From Candidatus Saccharimonadota bacterium (GTDB taxonomy: Bacteria; Patescibacteriota; Saccharimonadia; Saccharimonadales; Saccharimonadaceae), in NCBI GenBank assembly GCA_009783305.1, contig WRHJ01000001.1:124001-188000 (forward strand): DNA of 64,000 nt, given 5' to 3'. A program made the position numbers and the translations under genes. The notes beneath the pieces were generated by a model. It saw only the letters and a program-made list of their open reading frames with translations. It ran no database searches and was not told where the DNA came from. Shown piece by piece: positions 18,267 to 28,157 of the stretch. The number at the start of each line of letters is the position of its first letter. Positions within the stretch are counted from its first letter, which is position 1.

Positions 18267-19531
18267 ACTAACCCCCAATCTTTGCGACGACGACGATGGG
18301 CGGCGTCTTGACGCGCTAACAGTGCTGCGTCTGATGGGTCGTTGAGCAATTTTTCGATAATCCACTCCAGATATTGGCTGCCTTTGAAGATGACGGTCTC
18401 CTTGCCTGTAAGATGTTTTTGTAGATACTTGAGAGCTTCTTGAGGTTTTTGGAAGCTGACAACTGACATTTCATCTTTTAGAAGCGGGTAGGTATATTCA
18501 GCAGTACGACGGCCAACCAGAACAACTCGCTCCGGAGCCACGTCTTTGATGAGGCCGGCCAGTTTTTCGTGCTCGGCTTTTTCAAGCGTACCTTGGTCAA
18601 TAATGTCGCCAATGACTAACCATTTATGCTGGACCTTGAGACTGCTGGCCATGTCCAGAATTGATGCCATACTGACAAGGTGGGCGTTGTAGCTGCTATC
18701 GATAATGCGCAGACCATTTTTACCCTCTAACGGGTTGTTGCGACCGGGCGGCATGACGAAGTCAGATAGGTCGTAGTCAATGCGGAGTTTTAGATATCGC
18801 ATCAATTCAACCAACATAACTAACTGGATACCGACATCGCGGGGCATGGGATAAGCAAATTTGAAGATTTTTTTACCAATAGTAAATTCGGTGGAGGTGG
18901 GCGTAACGGAATACTTGGTAATGGCACTTTTATTGAGTTTTTTAACGACTGAGGAAACGTCCTTAGTGGTGTCACGCATGAGTTCGTTTTCGGCATCGAC
19001 TAGGGTTAGAGCTTGGGTGTATTTAGGAAGCATGGAGAATTCATGAGCAATGGCATCTTCGTAGGAAGCGAAGTGGCCCTTTTTGACTTCTTGTTCATAA
19101 AAAACAGCGTGCGTGAGGCCAAGACTGACCCAAATGGTGACTTCGGGTTTGAGCCATTTGGCAACAAATTCGGTTTCATGGGGACGCTCGCCATCAATTT
19201 CGACGATGTAAAACTTTTCGCGATGATGGTAATAAACGGCGCGCAGAGGTGCGGCGATAAATAGATAGATCCAATATAGTTTGGTGCCGGTAATACCTTT
19301 AAGTCCGAGGATATCGAAGGCGATACCATAGGCGCTGTTGGCATTGTGGGAGAAATGGGCTTTGGGGCCAAGCTGCGATTCGATGAGATTAAGCATGGTA
19401 GTTTTACCGACAGAACCGGTGACGGCAATGATGCGCGGGCGCCATTTGCGAAGCGAGATGTTGGCGAGGAATTTGAAATAATTAGCAAAGGCAAAATAGA
19501 AGCGTCTTTTGAATCTTGAGAAGAGCGTCAT
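18263..19531 (-). CDS. MurF-like UDP-MurNAc-tripeptide ligase
   Basis: IIAVTGSVGKTTMLNLIESQLG, ...GLRIIDSSYNAHLVSM, VIGDIIDQG. Confidence 0.8.
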   Translation of the reverse strand: MTLFSRFKRRFYFAFANYFKFLANISLRKWRPRIIAVTGSVGKTTMLNLIESQLGPKAHFSHNANSAYGIAFDILGLKGITGTKLYWIYLFIAAPLRAVYYHHREKFYIVEIDGERPHETEFVAKWLKPEVTIWVSLGLTHAVFYEQEVKKGHFASYEDAIAHEFSMLPKYTQALTLVDAENELMRDTTKDVSSVVKKLNKSAITKYSVTPTSTEFTIGKKIFKFAYPMPRDVGIQLVMLVELMRYLKLRIDYDLSDFVMPPGRNNPLEGKNGLRIIDSSYNAHLVSMASILDMASSLKVQHKWLVIGDIIDQGTLEKAEHEKLAGLIKDVAPERVVLVGRRTAEYTYPLLKDEMSVVSFQKPQEALKYLQKHLTGKETVIFKGSQYLEWIIEKLLNDPSDAALLARQDAAHRRRRKDWGLV

Positions 19532-19547
19532 GTTTAAACTATACCAT

Positions 19548-20822
19548 TTAAGCGTTAGCTTTGACCAGTGCGTCGAGGGTCTTTTCAACGCGAAGACGAT
19601 TCTTGATGTCAGATTCGACGCGAGGATCCTCTAGCTGCTTAAGGGCGTTGGGATCTTTTTGGTAAACATCTTTGAGCTGGGTGAGTTTTTGTTTGACTTC
19701 TTGGTCGGCGACTTCGATTTTTAGCTCGTCAGCTAAAGCTTGGAGGACCAACATGGCTTTGACGCGGTTGATGGCAATTTGATTGGCCTCGTCTTTCCAG
19801 CTATCTTCGGTTTTTTTGGAATCTTTTAAGAAATCTTCGAAAGTAGTGCCGCGAGATTGGAGGTTGCGTTCGAAATCTTCACGGATGAAGCGGACTTGGT
19901 CGGCGACGAGAGTTTCGGGGGCTTCTACTTGGCTACTGGCGGCTAACTCCAGCACGAGATCATCTTTATATTTTTCTTCGACACGTTGGTTATTTTGGGC
20001 AGCAAGATTCTTTTTAATATCAGCTTTGAATTCTGCGAGAGTTTTGAAGGTGCCGGCTTTTTTGGCTAATTCGTCGTCGATTTTGGGAATTTTAACCTCG
20101 TTGACTTGTTTGAGCAGGACTTCAAATACGGCTTTGGCGCCAGCCAGCTCTTCGTTGTGATAATCTTTGGGAAAAGTGAGTTTGACGTCAAATTTGTCGC
20201 CAGACTCATGGCCGACTACGCTTTCTTCAAAACCAGGGATGAACTGACCGGAACCGAGTTCTAATTTGAAATCTTTGGCGGTGCCGCCCTTGAAAGCAAT
20301 ACCGTCTTTTTTGCCAATAAAATCAATTACGACTTCGTCGGTAAGTTTAGCTTTGCGTTTGACGACATTTTTCTCGGCAAAACCTTTGGCGACGCGCTCG
20401 AGAATTTCATTGACGTCGGCGGTTTTAGTTTTAACTTCTGGTTTTTTGGCCTTTAGCTTTCGGTAATTGCCAAGTTTGATTTCTGGCATAATGTCAGACT
20501 TGACGATAAATTCGGCCAGCTCTCCAGGTACGTACTTGGTGATATCAACCTGCGGAACGGAAATAGGTTGAATTTTGTTGGACGAGAAAAGCTTGGGTAG
20601 AACCGTGCGAACGGCGATATCTAGGGTTTGACTAGCTAATTCGTTGGCATCGACGTGTTTTTCAACAACGTTAGCGGGAGCTTTGCCTTTACGAAAACCG
20701 GCTATTTTGAGATTACCGGCAAGACGAGCAAGGGCTTTTAAACGGGCAGATTCTAAATCGCTTTTGTTTAAAGTGACGGCGATTTCTGCTGATGTAGCGT
20801 GTTTAGTGAGTGTATTTTTCAT
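19548..20822 (-). CDS. tig: trigger factor
   Basis: RLKALARLAGNLKIAGFRKGKAPANVVEK; FKGGTAKDFKLELGSGQFIPGFEE. Confidence 0.93.
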   Translation of the reverse strand: MKNTLTKHATSAEIAVTLNKSDLESARLKALARLAGNLKIAGFRKGKAPANVVEKHVDANELASQTLDIAVRTVLPKLFSSNKIQPISVPQVDITKYVPGELAEFIVKSDIMPEIKLGNYRKLKAKKPEVKTKTADVNEILERVAKGFAEKNVVKRKAKLTDEVVIDFIGKKDGIAFKGGTAKDFKLELGSGQFIPGFEESVVGHESGDKFDVKLTFPKDYHNEELAGAKAVFEVLLKQVNEVKIPKIDDELAKKAGTFKTLAEFKADIKKNLAAQNNQRVEEKYKDDLVLELAASSQVEAPETLVADQVRFIREDFERNLQSRGTTFEDFLKDSKKTEDSWKDEANQIAINRVKAMLVLQALADELKIEVADQEVKQKLTQLKDVYQKDPNALKQLEDPRVESDIKNRLRVEKTLDALVKANA

Positions 20823-20843
20823 ACACTACACTATACCATAAAT

Positions 20844-22439
20844 TTACTCTTTGATGATACCTGGAGTGTATGAGGTGCGCATGGCGCGGACAACGGCGCG
20901 CAAGTTGGCGTTCTGTTTGATGTCGGGGTTAAGGATATGATTGGGGTCAAAAACGTCTTTGAACTCCTGATAAAGTTTCTTGAGTTCCGGGCTGAGATAA
21001 GTATTGGCAAAGACAGCTTTGAGGCGACCTTCGGCTGAACCGCCGGCGAGCGAGCCGTCGCAGGAAATGACTAATTCGTTGTACTCGCGCATGAAGGCGA
21101 GGGCGAACTGGCGGCCAGCAACTGAAGAAAGGTCAATTTCGGGGCGAACAGAATAATTGTTGGTTAAAACTGAGCCAAAGACAGGTAGGCTGATGTCATG
21201 TTTTTTCTCGAGCTCGGTAATACCTTCAAAGTATTTTTTGAGCTCTTTGGCTGGGATAAAGGCGTCATCAGTGATAGGAGTACGAACGGCGCGGGATGGG
21301 TTGTTGAGGTAGACGGACAAAACAGAATTTAACTCCATGAAGTCCGCGAAATTTTCGTCATTGCTAACTACGGCACGGGTAGTTTTATTGAGGAGGGCGG
21401 TCAATTTTTTGAGTTTTTTGGCACGGCGGCGGCGATTGGGGTCATCCACGGTAATACTGACGATAACGCCGTTCTCGGGTAAGGTTTTGAGCGGGCGGAA
21501 TTTTTTGCCAGAGTTTAGCGCTTCGTGAAAGAGAGTGGCATCATAGATATTGACTTCGCCGGGATGAAGACTAGCAGCGCGATCGATAAAACTAAGGGCA
21601 GTCCCGGCATTGGCGAAGGAAGTGACGAAGTATTGGGGAGCTCCGGAAGATAATTCGCAACTGAGAATAATTTCGGTAATGATACCAAGTGTGCCTTGCG
21701 AGCCAAAGAAGGCAGGTAAAAGATCAAGGGAGCCATTTTTGGCCTTGATTTGCGGGATGGTGGTGTAGCCAGCTCGGGTGTTTTTACTAATATTAGTGAA
21801 GGCATCGGCATTGTCAGAGAGGAAACTATCGAGTTGACGATAGAGCTCTCCTTCAAACCCAGATACGCCTTTCTTTTTATTGAGGCGCCGCGGTTTGAGG
21901 CGTTCAGTTTGAATAACATCGCCATTACTCAAAATTACTTCGGCTTGGATGACGTGGGAAGCGATAGTGCCGTGATTGCTGGCAAGCGTGCCGACGTAAT
22001 CATTGGCGAGCAGGCCGCCAATGGTTTGATTGGGATCGCCGGAAACTGGCAGGACGAGATTATGCAGAGAAAGAGCAGCGTTGAGTGTGCCTAAAGTGAC
22101 GCCAGTTTGAAGACGGACAAGACGTTGACGAGGATCAATTTCTTTGATGAGATTCATATCTTCCATGGAAATGATCATGCCCTGCCCAATAGCTGCGCCG
22201 GTTTTATCTAGGCCGCTGCCGCGCACAGTGACGGGGAGTTTGTAATTCTTGAGTGCAAGTTGATTGGCGAAGCGGACGAGCTTGCGGATGTCGCCGGTGG
22301 TTTTAGGAACAGTGACAACTTTGGGGCGAATTTTGAGAATCGAGCGATCGGTGGCATAGCCATCAAGCACCGGAAGTTCGCCATAGACGGCGCCGGCAAT
22401 ATGTTGATTGAGATGTTTGGCAATTTTATTCAATTCCAC
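20844..22439 (-). CDS. FAD-binding oxidase (glycolate oxidase/D-lactate dehydrogenase type)
   Basis: VTVRGSGLDKTGAAIG, GDPNQTIGGLLANDYVG, FGSQGTLGIITEIIL. Confidence 0.85.
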   Translation of the reverse strand: MELNKIAKHLNQHIAGAVYGELPVLDGYATDRSILKIRPKVVTVPKTTGDIRKLVRFANQLALKNYKLPVTVRGSGLDKTGAAIGQGMIISMEDMNLIKEIDPRQRLVRLQTGVTLGTLNAALSLHNLVLPVSGDPNQTIGGLLANDYVGTLASNHGTIASHVIQAEVILSNGDVIQTERLKPRRLNKKKGVSGFEGELYRQLDSFLSDNADAFTNISKNTRAGYTTIPQIKAKNGSLDLLPAFFGSQGTLGIITEIILSCELSSGAPQYFVTSFANAGTALSFIDRAASLHPGEVNIYDATLFHEALNSGKKFRPLKTLPENGVIVSITVDDPNRRRRAKKLKKLTALLNKTTRAVVSNDENFADFMELNSVLSVYLNNPSRAVRTPITDDAFIPAKELKKYFEGITELEKKHDISLPVFGSVLTNNYSVRPEIDLSSVAGRQFALAFMREYNELVISCDGSLAGGSAEGRLKAVFANTYLSPELKKLYQEFKDVFDPNHILNPDIKQNANLRAVVRAMRTSYTPGIIKE

Positions 22440-22510
22440 CCTCTTTTTTGCTTTGTATCTAGTTTAACATAACCGATTTTAAGTCCGCAAGACCATAAAA
22501 AAGGACGGTT

Positions 22511-24136
22511 TTAGCTGGTAGTGAGGTTACGGTTGCGCCAAGTAATGGTGCCAGTGATGATGGCTGCTATGGCGACAACTGAACAGACAATAAGCGGAGC
22601 GATGTTGAGATTATCGGCTGGAACGGCGGCAAAATGTTCCATGAGTGATATGCCCATGATCCATTGCGGCAGACCGATCATTGGTCCAACCCAAGTGGCA
22701 AAGGCCAAAAAGCCGTAGTAGACCCAAACGATGGTGGCAGCAGCGCGCGGGATTAGACCGAAAAGCAGGACATAGGCACCGGCGAAAACTAATACCATGG
22801 GGAAATAAGATAAGGCAGCAAGGACATAGTCTAAAACATTGATGTTGTATTCTGTGCCGATGTTGGCAGTGATGGACATGATGGCGCCGGACAATGCAAG
22901 CAGCAATGCGCCGCAGAAAAGGACAATGCCGACGTGGGTAAAGAGCCATTTGATACGGGAGAGATGGGTGGCAAGCACATTTTCAAGATAGCCGCTGGCC
23001 TCTTCGCTGCGAAGTTTGTTGAGGCCCTGAATTGTATAACCAGAGACGGCAATGACGGCGAGTGCCAGCATGGTGGAGAGGAAGGCTGGGATGAGGGCGC
23101 CGGTACCGCCAATGGATTCGATCAATTGCCGAACAGTTTCATTGGCGTCAAAAACACTGCTCATTTCGGATACGAGCGCACCGATCACGGCTATGAAGAC
23201 GCTTATGCCAACGAACCAACCAATAAAGGTTTTCTTTTGGATATACCAAGCTAGACCGACAGGTGTTTTGAGAAAATGGCTAGCACGACTGCGGCCTTTG
23301 CGAGAGGGGAAAATGCCAGCACCAACGTCGCGTTTGTGCATGAGGAAGAAAGCGACAGATGCGGCCACGATAATAAAAATAATAGGTATGAGAATAGGCA
23401 GCCAGTCGGGATGGGTGAGGGCGCGAGTAGATTGGGCCCAACCAAATGGAGTGAGATTACTGAACCATTTGGGCTGGATGATGCCGGCAGCATTGGGGCT
23501 GCCCATGAAGTCCCCGACACCGCGCAGGAGGAAAGCGAACCCTAGGATGCCAGCCATCATGCCGACAGCAGAACGAGCACTATCGACAAGCTGAACGATA
23601 ATAGCAGTGATGGCGGCCCAGACCATGCCAAACAGACCCATAGTAATGGCGTAGAGCCAGGCTTGTCCGGTGCTCCAGGAGTCGTAGTTGAGAATTGACA
23701 TGCCGATGCCGAGAGCAACGGTGATGATGAGATTAGTCAGAAAGGCGATGATGAGCACCGCAACTAAGCTGGTGCTGCGGCCCACGCGGCAAGACTGAAT
23801 CAGTTCTTGGGCGCCCATTTCTTCGTTTTGGCGGGTGTGGCGGACAATAAGCAAGATGTTGAGGAAGGCGATGGCGAGGCCCCACCAGAGTAGAGTCTCG
23901 ATGGTCATAAGGGCGCCAAAGGTGGGCGAGTCCATCACGCCGGTGAGAAAAATGCCGGCGGCGTTGGCAGAAAAGGTTTCGAACAGGGTGTTGAGACTGG
24001 CGGCATCGCCATACATTTCATGCAGGAGCGGCAGCATGAGAAGCAGGAAGGCGGTAAAACAGAAAATCCAGATGGGGAGCTTGACGCGGTCACGCCGAAG
24101 AATTAGTTTAATGAGTGGAAAAAGTCCGGTGAACAT
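22511..24136 (-). CDS. ABC transporter permease (polyketide-antibiotic exporter type)
   Basis: Approximately 12 TM segments; overlaps the ATPase gene stop. Confidence 0.75.
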   Translation of the reverse strand: MFTGLFPLIKLILRRDRVKLPIWIFCFTAFLLLMLPLLHEMYGDAASLNTLFETFSANAAGIFLTGVMDSPTFGALMTIETLLWWGLAIAFLNILLIVRHTRQNEEMGAQELIQSCRVGRSTSLVAVLIIAFLTNLIITVALGIGMSILNYDSWSTGQAWLYAITMGLFGMVWAAITAIIVQLVDSARSAVGMMAGILGFAFLLRGVGDFMGSPNAAGIIQPKWFSNLTPFGWAQSTRALTHPDWLPILIPIIFIIVAASVAFFLMHKRDVGAGIFPSRKGRSRASHFLKTPVGLAWYIQKKTFIGWFVGISVFIAVIGALVSEMSSVFDANETVRQLIESIGGTGALIPAFLSTMLALAVIAVSGYTIQGLNKLRSEEASGYLENVLATHLSRIKWLFTHVGIVLFCGALLLALSGAIMSITANIGTEYNINVLDYVLAALSYFPMVLVFAGAYVLLFGLIPRAAATIVWVYYGFLAFATWVGPMIGLPQWIMGISLMEHFAAVPADNLNIAPLIVCSVVAIAAIITGTITWRNRNLTTS

Positions 24137-24840
24137 TATTTTTCTCCGTACTCTTCGAGGAAGACTTTTTTGAGATTAGCGTGTTCTTTTTTGAGTTCGG
24201 CCAGAGTGTAGACGGCGGCAGTTTTACCGTCGCGGATGATGGTAACGCGGTCGCAGAGAGCTTCGACCTCTGACAAAATGTGGCTAGAGAGGAAAATAGT
24301 TTTGTCAGCTTTTTTAAGTTCGCGGATTTCTTCCTGGAAGGTGTTTTCCATCAATGGATCAAGGCCGCTGGTAGGTTCATCCATAATATAGAGTGGGACT
24401 TCGCTGGCCAAAGCGGCAATGAGAGCGACTTTTTGGCGATTACCCTTGCTGTAGGTGCGAAATTTTTTGGCAGGGTCAAGTTGGAAACGCCTGATCAGGT
24501 GTTTGCGGCGCTCTTCGTGCAGCCCGCCGCGTAACTCACCTAGAATATCGATGATCTCGCCGCCAGTGAGGTTGGGCCAGAAATTGACTTCGCCAGGGAC
24601 GTAAGCGAGCTTACGATGCAATTGCACGGGTTCGGACCAAGGGTCTTTATTGAACAGCTCGACGTTGCCGCTAGTTTTTTTGAGTAATCCTAGGAGGATG
24701 CGGATAGTGGTAGACTTACCAGCTCCGTTGGGTCCCAGAAAACCATGTATCTCCCCCTTATGGACGGTCAAATCGAGGCCGTTTAGGGCCGTGACTGAAC
24801 CGAATTTTTTGACTAAGTTGTTTGCTTCTATGACGTTCAT
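24136..24840 (-). CDS. ABC transporter ATP-binding protein
   Basis: [44 protein letters not shown]. Confidence 0.93.
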   Translation of the reverse strand: MNVIEANNLVKKFGSVTALNGLDLTVHKGEIHGFLGPNGAGKSTTIRILLGLLKKTSGNVELFNKDPWSEPVQLHRKLAYVPGEVNFWPNLTGGEIIDILGELRGGLHEERRKHLIRRFQLDPAKKFRTYSKGNRQKVALIAALASEVPLYIMDEPTSGLDPLMENTFQEEIRELKKADKTIFLSSHILSEVEALCDRVTIIRDGKTAAVYTLAELKKEHANLKKVFLEEYGEK

Positions 24841-24926
24841 GCTTATAGTGTAACACATTGTGTTTTTGTACAATATACGCAAAATATGATATAATTAGAA
24901 CATCTTGACAACAAGGGGGTAGCACT

Positions 24927-25310
24927 TTGAGTATTTATGAGATCTATTCTGTTGGCGGCTATGAGGCCGCTAAAAGAGCTGTGGGCAGAGGTGATCCGTT
25001 TTGTGTCGGATACTTTTCGGTTCCGGCACCGCTGATTATTGCTGAGCAATTGGCGTTATTTCCGCCCGACACTCTCGGTATCTACAGTTGTTGGATGGCG
25101 TACGGCGCACAAATGAGCAGCCAATTTGTCCGGGTTGCTCGTGATGATTTGGTGATGGAGCCTGATGACAACATCATCAAATTTAAGGGCACTGCGTGCC
25201 AGGATCCCTACAGGAGCAGCGTTAGTCAGCTCGAAGACGGCACCATAGTGTCTGGATGGTTCTTTAATCACAATCAACGAGGTTATCTCACTGTTGAAAG
25301 TGGCGAGTAG
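24927..25310 (+). CDS. hypothetical protein
   Basis: ORF with TATAAT-like upstream element and downstream terminator. Confidence 0.55.
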   Translation: MSIYEIYSVGGYEAAKRAVGRGDPFCVGYFSVPAPLIIAEQLALFPPDTLGIYSCWMAYGAQMSSQFVRVARDDLVMEPDDNIIKFKGTACQDPYRSSVSQLEDGTIVSGWFFNHNQRGYLTVESGE

Positions 25311-25314
25311 GTAC

Positions 25315-25345
25315 AAAAAATCCCCTGTAACGGGGGATTTTAATT
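25315..25345 (+). terminator. intrinsic terminator
   Basis: AAAAAATCCCCTGTAACGGGGGATTTTAATTTT. Confidence 0.7.
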
Positions 25346-25376
25346 TTGGGCAGCTAAATGTGATTTGGTGCGCCTA

Positions 25377-26513
25377 TCAGTTTTGTTCTGAAAGCCAATC
25401 TTTAATAGCTTCTCTGTGCCTGTATGCTATTTGTTTGGGTAAATCATCAACGTGGAAATATTTACAACACCTTACTTCATCGTTAGGGGCAATTGTCCCG
25501 GTGACAATGGACCCAGAGTAAATAATATCTATATTAAAACCTCTTGGATCATTATCAATTGAATATACCCCCACTAAATGACCAGCTTCCGTATCGAGGC
25601 TCGTCTCTTCTTTGGTTTCGCGTATGGCAGTATCCTGTGGCTGTTCGCCATAACTGACGTATCCGCCAGGCAGACACCAATGTCCCAATAAGGGCGCTTG
25701 AGCGCGTTGCACCATCAGAATTTTTTTATCTCGTGCAATAAGCATACTGGCAACCGGCTTAGGATTGTTCCAAAAAACAAATGGGCATTTTGGACAGGAG
25801 CGCAGTGTTCGATTATCAATTTGTTTATTTATTAATCTATGGGCACATGATGGACAATATGTATATTCCTTTCCTCTAGGGTTATTTGCTAAAAAATAAT
25901 CTTTCAAACAGTCGTTTTTTATCTGTTCAAAAAGCGTTTCTGCGAGTGGAGTCTCCCAAAGTTTAACCCTAGTCTCGTCATTTAATTTACCTAACATAAA
26001 TATAATTTTATCTTTTAGTCTCTTTTCGCCTTCTACCTTGTACAGGGTTGGTGCGATTGTGGTAAAAAATGCAAATGTATCTGCTGCTATCAAGGCCTGC
26101 AACTCTTTGTCGTCACTCGTTATTGTGTTTTGCTGGTTATCATCGTGGTGCTCGATTAGGAACTGGACTCGCTGGATTAATGAAGGGTCCATTTTTCTAT
26201 TATTCAGAATTTTGCGTGCATACTCGGCGCTACGATGTGCATGTTGTTTTTTGTGCTGGAGGTATTCCTCACTTTTGCGGTCGCCGCTAAAACCCCCTCC
26301 GACTTTTGGAGTGACAATGCGATCGATGTCATGGAAAATTGCTGATAATGCTAGCGATGCTGGCAATGGACCATCGTAAAGTTTTTCTGCCCATTTTAAG
26401 ACCGCCAATGCATGTTTGTATTCGCCCTCAACACCTTGCATCACGTCTTCTTGGAGCGCAAAATCGTCACAGATTTTTCGCAATAGTTGTTTTCCAATTT
26501 CCAATTCGTCCAT
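25377..26513 (-). CDS. HD-domain + zinc ribbon + NUDIX fusion protein
   Basis: HD: EYKHALAVLKWA, AIFHDIDR, IEHHDD; ribbon: CPSCAHRL...CPKC; Nudix box: GGYVSYGEQPQDTAIRETKEET. Confidence 0.8.
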   Translation of the reverse strand: MDELEIGKQLLRKICDDFALQEDVMQGVEGEYKHALAVLKWAEKLYDGPLPASLALSAIFHDIDRIVTPKVGGGFSGDRKSEEYLQHKKQHAHRSAEYARKILNNRKMDPSLIQRVQFLIEHHDDNQQNTITSDDKELQALIAADTFAFFTTIAPTLYKVEGEKRLKDKIIFMLGKLNDETRVKLWETPLAETLFEQIKNDCLKDYFLANNPRGKEYTYCPSCAHRLINKQIDNRTLRSCPKCPFVFWNNPKPVASMLIARDKKILMVQRAQAPLLGHWCLPGGYVSYGEQPQDTAIRETKEETSLDTEAGHLVGVYSIDNDPRGFNIDIIYSGSIVTGTIAPNDEVRCCKYFHVDDLPKQIAYRHREAIKDWLSEQN

Positions 26514-26582
26514 CGTTTTTAACCCTTCTTATTTAAAATTATAGCATTGCGTAGTTCGACCATGGGGTTATTATGAGCATTG

Positions 26583-26634
26583 AAAATAGCAGGCGAATTA
26601 CACGTAAAGTGCACATAAATTTCCTGCTATTTTT
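26583..26634 (-). terminator. hairpin between tRNA-Leu and the HD-NUDIX gene (candidate terminator)
   Basis: 11-bp arms AAAATAGCAGG/CCTGCTATTTT. Confidence 0.4.
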
Positions 26635-26661
26635 TGTAAATTTTAGTAAACATAACCACGA

Positions 26662-26746
26662 TGGTGCGCGAGACTGGACTTGAACCAGCACGCCCGAAGG
26701 CATATGCTCCTAAGGCATACGTGTATACCAATTTCACCACTCGCGC
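26662..26746 (-). tRNA. tRNA-Leu (anticodon UAG), CCA encoded
   Basis: Minus strand GCGCGAGTGGTGAAATTGGTATACACGTATGCCTTAGGAGCATATGCCTTCGGGCGTGCTGGTTCAAGTCCAGTCTCGCGCACCA; class II variable arm, TTCAAGTCC T-loop. Confidence 0.95.
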
Positions 26747-26828
26747 ACGGATGAAACACGGATTAATTATAACAAAAAAGGCACCAAGTGCCTACTCTCC
26801 TCCATTATAGCACACTTTAGGTAAAAAG

Positions 26829-27371
26829 TCAATAGTGTTTGTAGATTTTGATGTTGGCGGCGGCGTAGGTTTTATCTGATATGAGCATGAGATTCTTGAA
26901 CTGAGGGGGTTGGACGTTTTTGTCGTGGGACAACACAAAAGTGCCGCCTGGATTGAGTTTTTTAAGGATGCGGGTGATGATGTCATATTGGGGATGGTCA
27001 TAGGGGGGATCGGCAATGATAAGGTCGAATTTATCGGTGAGGCCGGCGATGGTTTTGATGATTTTGACATGATCGGTGACTTTGAGCTTTAGGACATTTT
27101 CGGTGATGATGCGGGTGGCTTTGGGGTGATTTTCCAAGAAAGTGATATGTTTGGCGCCGCGTGATAGGGCTTCGAGTCCGATGGCGCCGGAACCGGCAAA
27201 AGCGTCGAGGACAGTAGTGGTGTCATTGATATCGTGCTGCAAAGCATTAAAGATGGCACCCCGTTCGCGATCACCCATGGGGTGAGTGATGTTAGTTTTG
27301 GGAGTTTTGATGAGGCGGCCGCCATAGATACCAGCAATAATCCGCAGTTGGTTCATTGGCTGGAAAGCCAA
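26829..27371 (-). CDS. rsmD: 16S rRNA (guanine966-N2)-methyltransferase
   Basis: RIIAGIYGGRLI, DAFAGSGAIGLEALSRGA, LIIADPPY. Confidence 0.9.
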   Translation of the reverse strand: MAFQPMNQLRIIAGIYGGRLIKTPKTNITHPMGDRERGAIFNALQHDINDTTTVLDAFAGSGAIGLEALSRGAKHITFLENHPKATRIITENVLKLKVTDHVKIIKTIAGLTDKFDLIIADPPYDHPQYDIITRILKKLNPGGTFVLSHDKNVQPPQFKNLMLISDKTYAAANIKIYKHY

Positions 27372-28150
27372 GCTAGGGTTATGACGCGGACGATTTCGGG
27401 GGCGAGAATACTACGGGCTTCGATGGCGAGCTGAGTAGTCCAACCCTCTTTTAGAAAACGGCCATACATGTCGAGGGCGGAAACTTTTTTGAGGGATTTT
27501 TCGAATTCTTTTTTGAGATTAATGCTGGCGGGATCGACTTTTGACAGTTTGGGGGTAAGAGATTTCAGCGGCAAGGCGGCGATGACATAGGCGACACCGA
27601 GTTCGAAAGCAATATGTTTGCTCATGACACCGCCGGCGCCCCAGTAGAGCCAGTTGTTGCGAGTGGCTTCAGCGAGATTGCGGCCGCGCATGATGCCTTT
27701 AATTTCAGCGCCAAAAACTTTTTTATATTCCATATCCACCATCAATTCGTCGATGATGGCATCGTAGGGATAGTGATGGGCTGGGGTGAGTCCGTCCGCA
27801 ATCGCGTGAGCCAGCCAAGCGGCTTCGAAAGCGGCGCGGACAGTATTTTCGTTTTTGAGAGCGACCCGCAAGTTGTGTTGATGGTCGAGGATGACGTGCA
27901 TCAGTTTGCCGTCATTTTTGTCGGGGTTAATGGCGTGCCAAGGTTCGTCTACGCCTGGGGACTTGCGTTTGACGCCATCCGGTCCGCGTGAGCCCTCGAA
28001 GTAGAGGATGTCTTGTTCGGAAGGAAATTTGATTTTTTTGGGAGCAACCCTAGTAAAAAGGCGACGAGAAGCTTTGCAGAGTTTCTGATGGGTGCCAATC
28101 AATTTGCCGGAACGGCGAGAATTTTTGACGAGATTTAATGATGAATACAT
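27353..28150 (-). CDS. hypothetical protein, possibly zinc-dependent phospholipase C/nuclease-like
   Basis: HVILDHQHNLRVAL...AWLAHAIADGLTPAHHYPYDA His/Asp-rich pattern. Confidence 0.5.
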   Translation of the reverse strand: MYSSLNLVKNSRRSGKLIGTHQKLCKASRRLFTRVAPKKIKFPSEQDILYFEGSRGPDGVKRKSPGVDEPWHAINPDKNDGKLMHVILDHQHNLRVALKNENTVRAAFEAAWLAHAIADGLTPAHHYPYDAIIDELMVDMEYKKVFGAEIKGIMRGRNLAEATRNNWLYWGAGGVMSKHIAFELGVAYVIAALPLKSLTPKLSKVDPASINLKKEFEKSLKKVSALDMYGRFLKEGWTTQLAIEARSILAPEIVRVITLAWLSSQ

Positions 28151-28157
28151 GTTGTAG

